From Gnetum montanum (Eukaryota > Streptophyta > Gnetopsida > Gnetales > Gnetaceae), in the NCBI GenBank assembly GCA_015680685.1, contig MNCI01018059.1, forward strand, positions 744,368 through 808,367: a DNA stretch of 64,000 nucleotides, written 5' to 3'. Positions 11,463-23,360 of the stretch are shown in pieces (the first letter of the stretch is position 1; the number at the start of each line of letters is the position of its first letter). The position numbers were made by a program, and so were the translations under genes. The notes beneath the pieces are model-generated. The model was not told the DNA's origin. It saw only the letters and a list, made by a program, of their open reading frames with translations, and ran no database searches.

Positions 11463-12540
11463 CTACCAATTATCCTACAAAATTATCAAATACAAGAGTA
11501 ATTAGAAAGATACTGAGTTTGATGCGATAAATGTTTAACAAATAACGCTTAGTTTAGTGTATAGGACGTGACGTGGCGTTACTGAGCGTAACTGAATTTT
11601 AAATTTCATGAACAGCCTGTAATTAATGAGACTTGATTACGAGGAGATAGGATATAGTAGTTTAGGGTCATTTCAGACTGTAATGCGTGCGATATCTGAC
11701 GTAATTAATGCCTTGATCCTTGGGTTCCAACTCATACTAACACCAGTATTTGGGCAAGTTTCGCCAAAATCGAGTATCAAGTCGGTTAAATTTTACATAT
11801 AAGTAAGCAGTTTTCATTTAGAACAGGCTGTTTGATGTCACGAATTTGAATTCTTAGCTGTTACAGAGAGAAAGAGGAGGAGCGGAAGATTGGAGTGCGT
11901 CATTTGTAAAGGCGTAAAGGTGTGAAAGTGTGAAGGTGTTAGAACTGTAACAATGATGCCTAAAGTGAAAGGGAAGAACATGAAATTGTCCAAGATTGAC
12001 GAGGTGCAAGGGAGCTTGCAGCGTGTTTCGTAGGCAGTGGTCGAAGTGAGAGACCCTACGCCTTTGAATCGGTAGGCCATCCCTTGCTTAGTCGTGTTAC
12101 TTTTGCAGTGTTTATTCTTGTAGCGTTGTCTACGTAAATTTGAAATTTTAGACTATAGACCTCGCGTTAAAACGAGGGTTTATACAATAAGATTGCGTCT
12201 ATTGCCATTGTCAAGGACAAACCTTGTACTATTGCAAGGGTTTAGGCGATTTCGGCATGAATAGCTAAGCGTAATCTATAGATTTTCTATATTTTAGGCA
12301 TGCAAATCTGAATCTAGACGTTAATTTGTTTATTACTTTCTTTGTACAGTATCATGTTAAGACCCATCGTAATCGTCTTGGATATAGTTAGGGTTTTATG
12401 TTGCATAAACCCAATCATACCTAATGTTCCTCCCCCTCAAACTCGGTTGCATGGGAGGGCCATATGGTTTTGAAAGGATGTGCTAGAGTTTTTGCAGTTT
12501 TTACTGTGTAACTACAACATCATTGTATGGTCACACCTGT

Positions 12541-15500
12541 TGAGAGATATCGTTGGCGCCATTTTGGAGCACCTGCTAGTCAGTTCTACGCAGGGAATTC
12601 TGGCCTTCTTGACAGACAGGGCTATTGACACTGGTTGTCCCTAGGACCGTGAACTTAGCACCAAAGGGTTAAGGTGCTTAAGTTGGATTTGGGAAATGGC
12701 TCAGTTTAGCTGTTACCATGCATAAAACACTTTGTTCGTGGCCCGTCATGTCTCGACCTACTTCCAGAATCCACCTGGCACAGTGTATTATTCAGGGGGT
12801 AAGTGGTTTTATTGGCGGTATTGTCATTATATGTCTATTGTCTGAAGCGTAAGATAAACATATGTGGTATGGTACAGGTTTTTTATCCATGAGAACAAGT
12901 TAGTAGACGATGGTGATACCTTAACTTGGACTGAAACGGCAATAAGGGCGTTTACCTCTACTAGCAATGTACGCGCTGGTGTAATGGGGCAGATCGGCTT
13001 CGACATTCATGAGTACCCCACCCATTATGCTAACGCTTTCAAGAATTGCTAGAATCTCAGGTGGTTACATGACAATTGGACTTTGGATCCGCCCCTTACC
13101 ATTGTAGATGTGTAGAGGAAACTTCCCCCATTTCCTTTGCCATTTGGACCTGGTAAAATTGTTGTGTGTTTTATTGTTGCATAGTGTACTTGTGAATCGT
13201 GAATGTTGCATAATAGTGTTTTTTGACATGTGTCTTGCATTGTTTAGTCAGGGAATCCCAGGAAATTACCCTTACAATTTCTGACCGTGAGGCGAATACC
13301 CTTCTCTTCTGCTACGACAACATCAAGGAGGCACAACGCTGGCTCGACCATGTGGCGACCTCGGTTGCATTAGTTACCAAACTGCAGGAAGCGAGGCTAA
13401 TGCACTTATTTTTGGCTGTAACCCCTGATGTCCCTGTCAGTGAAATGTTAACCCTGGTCAACTCCTTCAGTGAAAGGGCTGAGCACTTTTGCACGCGCAT
13501 GCATCACGTACGTGTACAATTTGATATCGATGCCCAACTTTTTGCAAACCTTTTCGACGTCCCCTGTGATGGCCTTCCCATAGAGGAAAAGGCGAAGAGG
13601 AGCCTCTCCTATCAGGAGTGGCTAGAGAAGTGGCTAGGGGCCAAGAAGGAGGCTAAGGGGATCCCTTGTGAGAAGATCAAACCAAAGATCACCAAGATAA
13701 TTTATCTCCTGTTCCAGGCCTGGGCTTTCCCCAAAACACTCTTGTAGGGGAGGTTCTTTACCATAGAACAGACCCGTATCATGTGGGAGGTTATGGAGGA
13801 AGGGACCCAGTTTGACTGGGCAAGCTACTTTGCTGAGGGGTTATGCACTGAAATGATTAGGCTTCGCCAGAAGCTTGATTCTCATTTCAACGTGCATTTC
13901 ACCTTCTTCATAGCTTACCTTTGGCGTTTTGCCTAATTTTTGGTTATCTAAAGGAATGGGGTCTGGGTGCTGCAAGATCGAGACCAACTATCCAAGCCTT
14001 GGATTACACACATTTTCAGCACTACCCGAGGACAAGATCCCCTAGAAGGGATTGGCGAGTCTCTGTCTATAACGACAAAGGAGTTGGCGATGTCTTGAGT
14101 GCGAGGCCCCGATAGCGTAGGCAGGGTGATGCCCACTTACACTGGCGATGTTGTGCGAGGGAAATGCTTGGAAGTAGAGATTGTAGAGCCTTTGGCTTGA
14201 CTTAAGAGGGTTCGCTTAACCGAGGCCCCTGTGGAGCCTGGGAGTGGCACAGGTTGAACCATGCAAGTCAAAGTTCAACAAAGTAAACCTCCGCCTGGTA
14301 AGCGTAAAAGAAACGTAGTGAAAGTTATTGTATTACGTAATTTTTATTCAGGATATTTTGAATCATCTAAATGTATATGTGATATGAACAGTGAGACCTA
14401 CGCCTGAGATAGGGGCAGTGATAGTAAGTTGTGGGGAAGGGGCCCAAATTTTGGAAGAAGAGGCCCCAGCTATAAGGACTAGCGACGCACAGACCCTTGT
14501 GCATGAGGAAAGGGAGGAGGCGGGAACTGTTGACGCACTCCCCACTGTAACCGGTAGAGGTAGTAAGCGTATTGGATGTCTTGAGGAGTTTTGTTAATAA
14601 TTAGGATTTTTAAATAAATTACACTACAGGTGAATAAGATGCTTCCACGTCTGCCACTGTGAGTAGAACATGGAAGGAGTTTCCTAATAAGTTCACCTTC
14701 ATGGAAGGTGTTGTCAGCGATATGATCGAGTGCCTTGAGCGCATTGATCCTGGAGCTGGTATGTTATAGCGTCAATGGATTTATTTTATTAAAAAGTGGT
14801 AATATTTCATTTATATTGATAATGTTTGCTGTTAGGAGCTCGCCTTCGATAGGATCCAACGGAGCCCATTGATTTGGACACAGTGGAGCCTCCATCCGAC
14901 GGGGCAGTTGTGCCACACAGCATTTATGAGGAGATGCATAAATGTGCGTTACACTCGACTCGCTCCTTATGGGAGAGTAAGAGTGTCAATGAAGACCTCT
15001 GGAAAATTCTACAAAGGTCAGAGAGGGAGAAGGAGTCTCTGGCCAAAGATGTCGGAGACCTGAAATCGTGATGCGAGTTCCTACAAGCGCAGGAAACGGG
15101 TGAGGAGGACTGGTGCATAGCTGTGATTGACTACTCTCTCTATTGGACCGCAATCAGAAATAGCGTGCAAACTAGTCGAGAGTTGGTGGAGCAACAGATG
15201 CAGATAGAGCTGTTATTCTAGAAAAGCCAAGACTGGAAGGATTTTTGCGCAAGTGTGCAAGAGTGGGGGCAGAAGGAAAAAGATCACAAGCATTTGTATA
15301 AGTGAAAAATTATTGCTTATCATCAGCATTACCATGATTCTACCATTGAAGCCCAATTCTTGCAGGTATTCCTTGACGTTATTGGCACATCTCAAGCTTT
15401 TGAGAAGTTTCAGGAGTAGGTGACAGTAAGCGCGTCACTGAAAATAGAAATGACTCTTCACGCAGGTGAGACTACTGTCCCTACTTTCTTCCCTGATCCA

Positions 15501-15963
15501 CCTCACTGGACTAGTGTAGAAAAGGGGAAGGTGAAGGCTAGCACTGCTCTGGGAAATGGCGTATGGTCTAAATTAACTGAGGATGAAATCATGCAGTGCC
15601 TATGGGTTGGTTTAGAAAAGCTTTCCTTTGCTGCGGAAGCAGAACCATCGTGAGTAAGTTTAAACATTCTTGAATCTAAATTTTCTGATTATGGTGTCAA
15701 GTCTTTGCTAAAGTATTTGTTGTATACAGGTGCAAGGATTAGATGGAGAAGACAAACAGGATGAGGAACAAGCACAAGAAGAGGAGCGTAATAGTGAAGA
15801 GCGTCCTCTTGTGGAGCCGATGTTGGAGCAAGGATCTCATGAGGATGACATTCCTCATGAAGGAATACCTTCTAAAAAAGACTGCCCACTTGAGGATGAT
15901 TTATTAGGCTTGGAGCTTGACCTAAGGGATACGGGTGACAGTGGCACCAGAGGGGATGTGTAA
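12541..15963 (+). pseudogene. Intron-containing antisense gene inside T, function unknown
   Basis: Open reading on the + strand, against T, is kept only if six GT-AG introns of 67-95 bp are removed: 12799-12877, 13153-13247, 14298-14391, 14563-14629, 14759-14835 and 15650-15729. Two donors are GTAAGCGTA. Exon 2 reads NKLVDDGDTLTWTETAIRAF. Exon 3 is the largest, open for 166 codons, with ITLTISDREANTLLFCYDNI, LFANLFDVPCDGL, LSYQEWLEKWLG and then FDWASYFAEGL. Later exons are charged (EREKESLAKDVGDL), and the last (15730-15963) is acidic, ending in a stop at 15961-15963. At least ten in-frame stops make it a pseudogene. The first exon start is uncertain. I recognise no family with confidence; an antisense accessory gene of Tat elements, or a captured host gene, are the options. 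Confidence 0.6.
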
Positions 15964-16154
15964 CTATAGCTTACACATGATTTTATTGATTGGAATTGAA
16001 CTGTGGTTATATGAATGGTGAAAAGACTAGCAGTAAGATCTTCTGTATGGTTTAAAATGGTATTTGGTTTATTTATTTTGGTTTTATATCTTTATTTGCA
16101 AAGCGTAAGTGTAGTTGTTAAAGGTTTAAAATAAGTCACGTTGTTGTGAAATGG

Positions 16155-16325
16155 AATTGCTAGTTTAAGGCCATCACGGGCTGTCGTGTAACATTTCCAT
16201 AAAATGTCAGGGAATTAGTTCTAGGCTGTTGCAGCCCTTTGCTAGTTTAAGGCCATTACGAGTCGTTAGTAGTTTTAGGCCATTGCGGGCCATCACTAGT
16301 TTTAGGCCATTGCGGGCCATCTGCG
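16155..16325. repeat. Short tandem array, 27-bp unit
   Basis: TAGTTTTAGGCCATTGCGGG plus CCATCAC is repeated, the last three units in register and two earlier ones degenerate. The unit contains the near-palindrome GGCCATTGCGGGCC. It lies downstream of the antisense gene stop. It shares the AGTTTTA start with the 7413-7911 minisatellite, so the two arrays may have a common origin. Confidence 0.75.
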
Positions 16326-16543
16326 TAATTTTGGAAGCGTAATTGATAATAATGTACATTTCTTCGTAATTGCACTAAGATGATCAAAGAGCCTAAATAG
16401 CGTATATAAAGCAATGTAAATGGCATAATGAATAGCAAGCATAAATATGTATGTATATGTTAAAGAGCATCGACAAGGCAAACTGGTAAGCGTAAAAGAA
16501 AAAATTAGTAAAGACGTGAAGATGCGTGTAAATGCCATTTAGA

Positions 16544-17377
16544 TCAATCACTAATTCGTAATTGTTTCTTAATGGCCTTTACGTTCAGTGATGCATAAGG
16601 GCAGGGAGATTTGCAGCCTAACTCTTCCACACCACCGTCCTGAAATAGGAGGTTGGCCCAGGCTAGACTATCATCATTCGTTTCGGTTTGCTTAGGGATT
16701 CGGGGATGGGTTTGATCATCCGATGTTTCTATCTCCGAACCCCATTCCTCTTCGATATTGTTGACAGTCCTGGGGGTGATTTCGTCACCGCGTATTACAA
16801 CCTCTCCCCTTGTGTAGGGTAGGTGTATTTCCTGATGGATTGGTGACGAAACCACCCTCAGTTGGGCTAACTAGGACCTCCCTAGAATCAAGTTGAACTA
16901 AGGCATCTGCTCGACGACAAGGAATGTAGCATCTGTTGGGAATTGATCCCCTGCCAAAAATTTGATGCACACCATCCCCTTGACCTAAACCCATGCTCCG
17001 TTGAACAAATTTAAGCATGTTGTCATTGTGGGACTGATCTGGTCGACCAGACCCAACCTATCCACGATGGGATAAGGAATGACATTTGTAGTTGCGCTGT
17101 CGTCCACGTGCACCCTACGGATCTGGTATTGACCGACCCAGATGGTGATAAACATGGGCTCAGTTGTCACTTGACCTTTCTCAGGATCATCTTTGATGGA
17201 TTCTTCATGAAAGGTCAACGAGGTAGGTTTAGGTTGCTCAGCATCAGAGGAAAACATGACAGTGTGTATCGCTTCCTCCTCCGCTAGTAAAATTTCATCC
17301 ACAGGTATGGATGTCAGCATATAGAACATGGCCTCGTGGTGTTTTTGAGACGTCATGAGCAGATCATAAAGGCTCAA
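16544..17377 (-). pseudogene. T protease (PR) and following linker
   Basis: This is a retropepsin-type aspartic protease that would cut the T polyprotein. The active-site region reads VHVDDSATTNVIPYPIVDRL, with Asp-Asp-Ser-Ala in place of the usual Asp-Ser/Gly-Gly/Ser. Downstream, frame-shifted, FNLILGRS matches the family's ILGR motif. A linker with YTRGEVVIRGDEI leads toward RT. The frame continues from Gag and is broken by shifts near 17000 and 16850. After 16544 the Pol frame stops and the antisense interval begins. Confidence 0.85.
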
Positions 17378-19984
17378 AGTTGTATTTTTTTATTTCAAAG
17401 CTTGTTTGACCTGCGTAAACACATCGAGAAGATCCCATTCTCGGCTTGCTTGTTTGTCCCCTTTATCTTCTTCCATTCGTCCCAAGAGATGGATCTCCCT
17501 GGGTGGAATGGCGTCAGTCGGGGAGTTTCTCTTCTTCTTGCCGAGGGGTAGTGGCTATGTTTATGTACCCTTGTCTTGCCTAGAAGGCATAGATGCAGGG
17601 ACAGAGGCCAGGGGCCTGGGCCTAGCGAAGCCTAGCGTAACATGGTTTTTAGCGGCATTAACTGACATGTCCCCTCCCCTTTGTTTATTAGGTGATGGTT
17701 GATGATTTATGTTAGAAGCTTGCCCCTGCGTAAAAGGGGTAGCCAGTGATTTTGGCACCTTGAGAATGAAAGGCGCCTTAGGTGTGGGTGTGGACATAGC
17801 CGCGGCTTTACTGTTACTAGGAGGTTGAGTCAAATCTGGAGAAGGCGCCTGAATGATGAAGGGTGACCTTGAGACATCACTAGCTGCCAGTGAAAAGCCT
17901 GTCACCCTTGGTGAGTTGGTAGGTACACGCAAAATAAAAGGTTGCTTGGGTGGTACTTTCCTCTCACCGTCCGTACTTACCACGTTGATTGTGTACGGTG
18001 CGTTGTTTGCATTCAACGGATCCTTGTACACGTGCAACGCTTGGTTTTCCAGACACGTTGGACTACTGCCGTCTAGTTTGAGTGAACCATCATCAATCAT
18101 GCGTTGAATATCATCTTTCAATGCCCAGCAGTAATCTGTATCGTGACCACACAACTGGTGGTAGTCATAGAAACGGTCTAGCCTGAAAGACCTCGGAACT
18201 GGTGGTTCGTCAGGCAAGGCTAAAGAAGGATTCTTTAGCAGTTCACAATGACATCTATGACGCTTTAGAGCTTCCTCAAATACCTTCTTGGTCTGAATGT
18301 ATCCTGCCCCTAATAGTTGCTTCAACAATTCTGAATGTTTCATAGGCAAGGCTATATACTTTGAGCAATCTTTACGCTCAAAGTTTAGTTTTGGATGAGG
18401 GGTTTTCTTAGCGGCAGATGAGTCTTGGCTGGTGTTACTCGCACTAGCCGTGGTCTCGGGTGATGTCGTAGGTGCCTTCTTATTTTTGTTCTTGGAACCT
18501 TTAGCCAGCATAATGACCATCGTTGTTGTTGTCTTACCTTTATCCTTGCCCTTGTTGTTAGCATTTTTGTAGGTGACATACGTCGGGTCCTTACTAGCCT
18601 CTGTAGCATCTTGGATGCTTTTGGTCTGGGCAAAAGCCTAATGTAAAGAGCTGGGGGAAAGATAATACAGCTTAGACTTGATAAAGTCATTAACTGCTCC
18701 TTTGAATATGGCCAGCAAATTGGCCTCCGCGATTGGCTCACGGATTTCATTCAAAGTAGCACTCCACTGCTGTATAAGCTTTTGGACTGGCTCGAGCGGA
18801 TCTTGTTTTACTCCCATAAGTTGATCTAACATGACCTTTGGCTTTAGGTTGTATTTAAAGCGATTCACAAACTGTGTCAGGAGCTCTTCCAAGGTTGAGA
18901 TGGAAAAGCGAGGGAGGGCACAATACTAATCTAAAGCTTTCCCTGTCAGAGACATAGCAAACACATAGATAATTGTGTGAGGCCACTACTGTAACAACAA
19001 AGATTCAGATCTGAAGGTGACCAGATGAGTGTTGGGATCTCCCTCCCCATTATATTTAGTGAAATGGGGTAAGGACATCCCTAGGGGCAACGACAGCATG
19101 GGGACTGCTGGACTAATAACATCATCTTAATAGAAGTCCATGATCTGTATATTGTCTGAGCCATCTGTCTTAAGGCGTCTAACCTCCTCAGTGAGGGTCT
19201 GAATGAGTAAGAAAGCCTGATCTAAGCCTGTTGACGAGGATGCTTTCACAGGAGGAATAGGGGGTTGAACTGGGAGAATGGTGCTAGACAATGGAAACAA
19301 AGGAATGGTTTGGCTGGCAGATGGTGCAGCGGGGATCCCTACTGATAGAGATGCCTGTGAGGACCACCACCCACCAGTTTGAGAAGAGAGATTATCTGCC
19401 ACCGATTGCGTGGGATAGGGATAAGGATATTATGGGACCATCTGAGGAATATGCGTTGTAGGTGCAACTGAGGGTTGCATGCTATATACCACAGACTGGT
19501 TATGTTGTGCCACAAGGATGGTCCACTGACTCGTGGTGGGCTGTTGGACGGATGTCTATGGCTGAACGACGGCTGTGATCTGTTGGGTTGGAAGGGGCAG
19601 TAGTGATAAAGTCTGTACTGGGCGAGTTGTAGATATGGCATGGGGTTGGATCTGAGGGATGAAATAGGACATGGTGGATGTTGGGAACATCGACAAAATG
19701 CTGATTATGCGTGGTGACGAGACCACCCCCATGTTATTTTAGGGTATTTGCACTTGCAGCCCAGATGGCTGCGTAGTGGCTTGTGGGATGACAGGAATGT
19801 GAGTTTGTGTGGTTATGGCGGGATTAAGATGGGCGGCTTCTCCATTGAGAGGAAATAAGGGATTTATGTAGGTATGGGGACTAAGAGTGTGATATGAATG
19901 TTCAGACTGGGCTGCAAATTCATCATCTTCTTCCTCCCCATTCTAGGGTTCCAGCATAGCCCATGTAGCCTGGCTCTTAGCCAT
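17378..19984 (-). pseudogene. T gag (capsid and nucleocapsid)
   Basis: Gag packages the element RNA into virus-like particles. From an ATG at 19984 (MAKSQATWAMLEP) one frame runs to about 17560 with few stops. A Gln/Pro/Ser-rich N-terminal third comes first. The capsid region follows (about 18640-19130) with LPHFTKYNGEGDPNTHLVTF, LEELLTQFVNRFKYN and LLAIFKGAVNDFIKS. A Lys-rich linker precedes the Tat-style knuckle YDYHQLCGHDTDYCWALKDD near 18130, in which the first Cys of the usual CxYH motif is Tyr. A long Pro/Ser tail leads into PR. About 319 codons at 17561-18520 are open. The + strand ORF at 19898-20200 is a shadow. Confidence 0.9.
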
Positions 19985-20563
19985 GACCAACTATGTTATG
20001 ATTTCATGGTGATGTTCCGTCACGGAAATGATGTTGTAGGAGGTAGGGGTAAAATCCTAACCCCCTCAGTGGATCATCTCAAAATTTCATTTCACCTCGA
20101 TTTCGGCTCGGCTAAGGGCAAGCTTTGCCTGGATCTTGACACAGATGAAGTTATATTCTTCAGGGGTCATGACGGTAAATATAGGGTCTTTGCCCTATAG
20201 TCTCAATGACCGACGTGATGGTCCCTAAGGTCCTATAACACCAGAAGTTGGTCCGGTGATGGGGATGAGGTTCACAGATGTGGCACCCGAGTCAGTCATG
20301 ATCATTGTGGCTGTGGTTGTGTATGCAGAATCCATTGGTCACGTAGATTAACAGCGATAAGTGACCAGATCTAAAAAATGGTGGACAAAGAAGATCGCGA
20401 TTAGGCTTTCTACCCTGTAGGATTTCAAAGGAATCGTTATTGTGACTGATCTACACCGCACGATGTATGGTAAACTTCCCTAGAGGTATTACGTTCATGT
20501 TTTTGGAAACACAGGTATAGATCGCTTGCAGGGCTACCCGTAAAAATACGAATTGAAGCCTAG
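19985..20563 (-). other. T 5' leader
   Basis: This is untranslated sequence between the primer-binding site and gag. I see no extra ORF of the Ogre ORF1 type and no other clear feature. Confidence 0.6.
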
Positions 20564-20580
20564 CCCTCCTTCTAGTGTCA
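20564..20580 (-). promoter_or_regulatory. T primer-binding site, tRNA-Asn-like
   Basis: On the - strand TGACACTAGAAGGAGGG lies six bases inside the 5' LTR. It matches the complement of the plant tRNA-Asn 3' end (TGGCGCTAGAAGGAGGG, from memory) with two G-to-A differences, the kind expected from cytosine deamination. Confidence 0.8.
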
Positions 20581-20586
20581 GAAAAC

Positions 20587-22202
20587 TGTAACAACGGAAA
20601 ATGTCAGTAGCTGGAATACCAAACAAAATCCATGTACACAATCTTAACCACGGATCTATGCGAGGGCTGTGCTGGAAAGAACGAATCCATAGTGCCCTGA
20701 ACGGTCTTGTCGATCAGTCAGGGACTTACTAAATCAGTAAATCGACGAAGATTATAGGTGCTTCGTGGAATGATTTGATTTGATAAATCACGAAAGGAGA
20801 GGAAAACAATGTAAATAAATTGCAACAATGATAGCATTAATAGGATAAAGAGAATCGGATTTAAGAGAAATGCATGATTTCAAGGTTTGCACTTTGACCC
20901 GAAAAAATGAGTATTTTGTATACAAAGTTATAATGGGAAGACTCCGATTCTCTTGTGCGGAACATACACAAAATAATAAGAAAACTGTTTAATAAGGAGT
21001 GTAGAATAGAGCTCGGTCTACCTTGTAAGCCAAAGACGGAGTGCAAGGAAGGTCAAGCTCGGATGTCTATCAACCAACTATGTCTAATCAATAGATCTTG
21101 CCAACTGCACCAGATGATATCTCGATCTCTGATCTGTCTTCTTCGCTTTGGATAGCCTCTGCTCAAAACTGCCAAGGATCACCGATGGAGAATTGTATCT
21201 TCACCAAAAGGTATGATCACTCTTGTTGCCAATGCTCGAAAAATGTCTCTTGTTTCTGCTCAAGGATGATAGCTGCCAAAAGATGAAGATGCAAGCCGCT
21301 GCTCTCTTTTTCCCAAAAGGTCCCTCTTTTCTTCACCAAATGGGGTATTTATAAGTTTGACAACATGCAGAAAAGGCACGGCCTTGATGACACGTGTCCC
21401 GAACTTCCCAAATACCATTGACTTGATGAACATTACAACATACGCTGTCAACACTTTTGCTAAAGCTGCTTCATGACTACGCACAATACGCTCATCAGCG
21501 TATTACGCGTATGGATAGTGAATGCGTAACTACTTTAGCCAGCTTTATGTTGTATTACACTTGTTTACGCTGCGTCGCGTGGTAGAGTGTAACAAAGCAT
21601 GGAAATAGTAAGTCAAGCTATTTTACACTCATTTATGTAGCAAAGTGTAGTGAANTTAAGTCAAGCTATTTTACACTCATTTATGTAGCAAAGTGTAGTG
21701 AAGCGTAAAAATGATCAACTCGACGATAAATTACACTGATGTATGCTATGTAGCGTAACTAGCGTAAAGCGATCAATCTGCAAAAAGAAAGAAGTTTATC
21801 TATCGCGCTTCCTTTGGACTTTCCCTTTGACCTTTTGAAGTTCATTACACTGCCTTGCATAACAGAGCGTAAATTCGACCCTGGACAAAAGACTTAGCAG
21901 AATATGCGAGAAGTTGCATATTACGTTGTTTAAGCGTCACCAAATCTACTGAAGTAAGTTACCTTCTGATGTCAGACTATGTTAAGCAGAATTACACTAA
22001 GCATCATTACGCTATGTTGCGTAATGTAGTATAAAGACAGAAAACATAGTAAAATTGAAATCTGTAAGGAACTCGTAGACTTGATGCCGAGCGTCGTTTT
22101 GCCTCACTTTGCCTTGTTCTACCTTCTGGAATTTTGCTGTGAACTTTCGCCCAAATCGTGAATCTTCGCCTTAGGCCGATTCGTGATTTCTATGGTGTTT
22201 CA
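20587..22202 (-). repeat. T 5' LTR (right copy), 1616 bp
   Basis: It has TG...CA ends and the same order of blocks as 4638-6205. U3 with the GCGTAA array is at the right, a TATA-like box near 21350, then R/U5 leftward to the PBS. It would promote T transcription to the left. It contains an N at 21655 with a 46-bp duplication; without it the two LTRs are equal in length. Confidence 0.95.
21609..21702. other. Single N flanked by an exact 46-bp direct duplication (assembly artefact)
   Basis: Bases 21609-21654 recur at 21657-21702 around N at 21655. The other T LTR has only one copy. The extra 48 bp exactly explain the LTR length difference, so this is most likely an unmerged join. Confidence 0.9.
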
Positions 22203-22207
22203 CCTTT
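22203..22207. repeat. Target-site duplication of T, right copy (CCTTT)
   Basis: This is the second copy of the CCTTT flanking T. E1 ORF3 sequence resumes immediately after it. Confidence 0.95.
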
Positions 22208-23360
22208 CTCAACCCAACATTGATAAGAGATGAAGCTATGGAATAACTTCACACTAGACTAAAAGGTATTGAGGATGTAATGGAGATAGTGGTGTTCTAC
22301 AAATCCTTGGCAAAGGCCACATAGCATAACATTCAGAAGGCCTTGGATTAAACCTACTAAGAGATGTGTAATTAACCATAGAAAACCATTGCCTATAGAA
22401 TGTTGATGTGCATAAGTAATAATTAATGGATTACATCCATCAATAGGAGGAGCAACTGGCCAAAGAAAACACAAAACTAAGGAGATTGGTAGTAGAAAAT
22501 AGAAATCTCTCCATGGAAGAGGTCCATGCCTTTCACCAAAAAAATGTGATCGATGTAGTCACCTAGTAATCAGAGGCTCTCAAATTTGAGAGTCAAGGAT
22601 CATTACAAAGAATAGTTCAATCTTCAAGAGGAAGTAAATGAGAAACACATCTAGTTGATGAAGGTGAAAGTAAATGAAGCCCTCTAGTAACTCTAGTAAG
22701 GGAAAGAATTGTAGTAAGCCATCATTGATGGGATAGATGTCTACAATAAGGTAGGGATCTACACAAAGGAGTTGTAGATTAAGGAGATAACAGAATATAT
22801 GAAGCTCACCAATCTTTGTTACGCAAATCTGGCCATGTTGACTATTGGACAACCATTGTCAAAATTGGAGAAACAGGTGGCCAAGTCATACTTGTTGTAT
22901 GAGGCCAAGTTCAAGCATCACAAAGACACCAAGCAAAAGCTTGCAAGGGAAAAATATTAAACTTGAAGTTCTCAAGGCATGATTCACTAATTAATAATCA
23001 AATACCAAGAACTTGGCTAAGAGGATGAATGACTACTAGGATTTGTGGAATGTAGTTAGGGCATTTGATATTGAATGAAAACAGTTCACTATCTAGTTTT
23101 TCAATGTAAAGGAGATGTTTCTGATAATGCCCTATCCATGGAATATCCCCATTCCAGCCCACATTAGTGATGCCGTGTGGACTATGAATGATCCCTGGAG
23201 TAAGGAGGAGAAGATGAAGGCACTACTAGATGCCTTTTTCCTTCCATCAGAGGTTGCAATTACAATAGGATAACCATAGCCACCTCAGCTACTACACATA
23301 CCAAAAGTTAGCAAAGGTCCTTTAGAACCTTAGAAGTCTCCACCACCTGGGATTGTCTAA
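22208..23360 (+). pseudogene. E1 ORF3, 3' part (coiled-coil and C-terminus)
   Basis: This continues the ORF broken at 4637. It is rich in Lys, Glu, Gln and Leu with coiled-coil character. Near the end comes IPIPAHISDAVW, then NDPWSKEEKMKALLDAFFLP, the counterpart of the DPRTKEGKL...VLL block in E2 and E5. The frame ends near 23360 after PPPGIV. Stops and shifts are frequent. The conserved end suggests an interaction surface, but the role is unknown. The E0 fragment at 53124 is the closest relative of this C-terminus. Confidence 0.7.

Larger units (their letters stand above)
11463..16543. other. 5-kb interval between T PR and T RT (possible Ogre-type intron)
   Basis: On the T coding strand the PR-linked frame ends at 16544 and RT starts at 11462; nothing between reads as Gag-Pol. 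Ogre elements are known to splice out an intron exactly here, though usually a shorter one. Acceptor-like sequences occur at 11463-11464 and 11475-11476 (-); no convincing donor was found near 16530. The interval instead carries an antisense spliced gene (12541-15963, +), a 27-bp repeat array (16155-16325) and many GCGTAA words. No terminal inverted repeats or target duplication of a separate insertion were noticed. The stretch 11500-12540 is otherwise featureless. Confidence 0.6.
4638..22202 (-). mobile_element. T: complete Tat/Ogre-lineage Ty3/gypsy retrotransposon, 17.6 kb
   Basis: The element has two LTRs (4638-6205 and 20587-22202), a tRNA-Asn-like PBS, a polypurine tract and a perfect 5-bp target duplication. 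It is transcribed right to left: LTR, leader, gag, PR, a 5-kb interval, RT, retroviral RNase H, a second archaeal-type RNase H, INT, 3' region, LTR. The dual RNase H is a known mark of the Tat lineage, and Ogre members carry an intron between PR and RT, where this copy has its 5-kb interval. The LTRs are of order 90% alike over the stretch compared by eye, with many transitions, so the copy is old. All protein-coding parts contain stops. It sits inside E1 ORF3. Confidence 0.95.

Noticed and set aside
11463-16543. Separate DNA transposon inserted in T
   Set aside because: No terminal inverted repeats or target duplication were found at the edges; the Ogre-type intron position is a simpler account, though not proven.
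19898-20200. 100-codon + strand ORF with hydrophobic start in T
   Set aside because: It overlaps T gag and leader antisense, has no recognisable domain, and the - strand Gag reading explains the openness.
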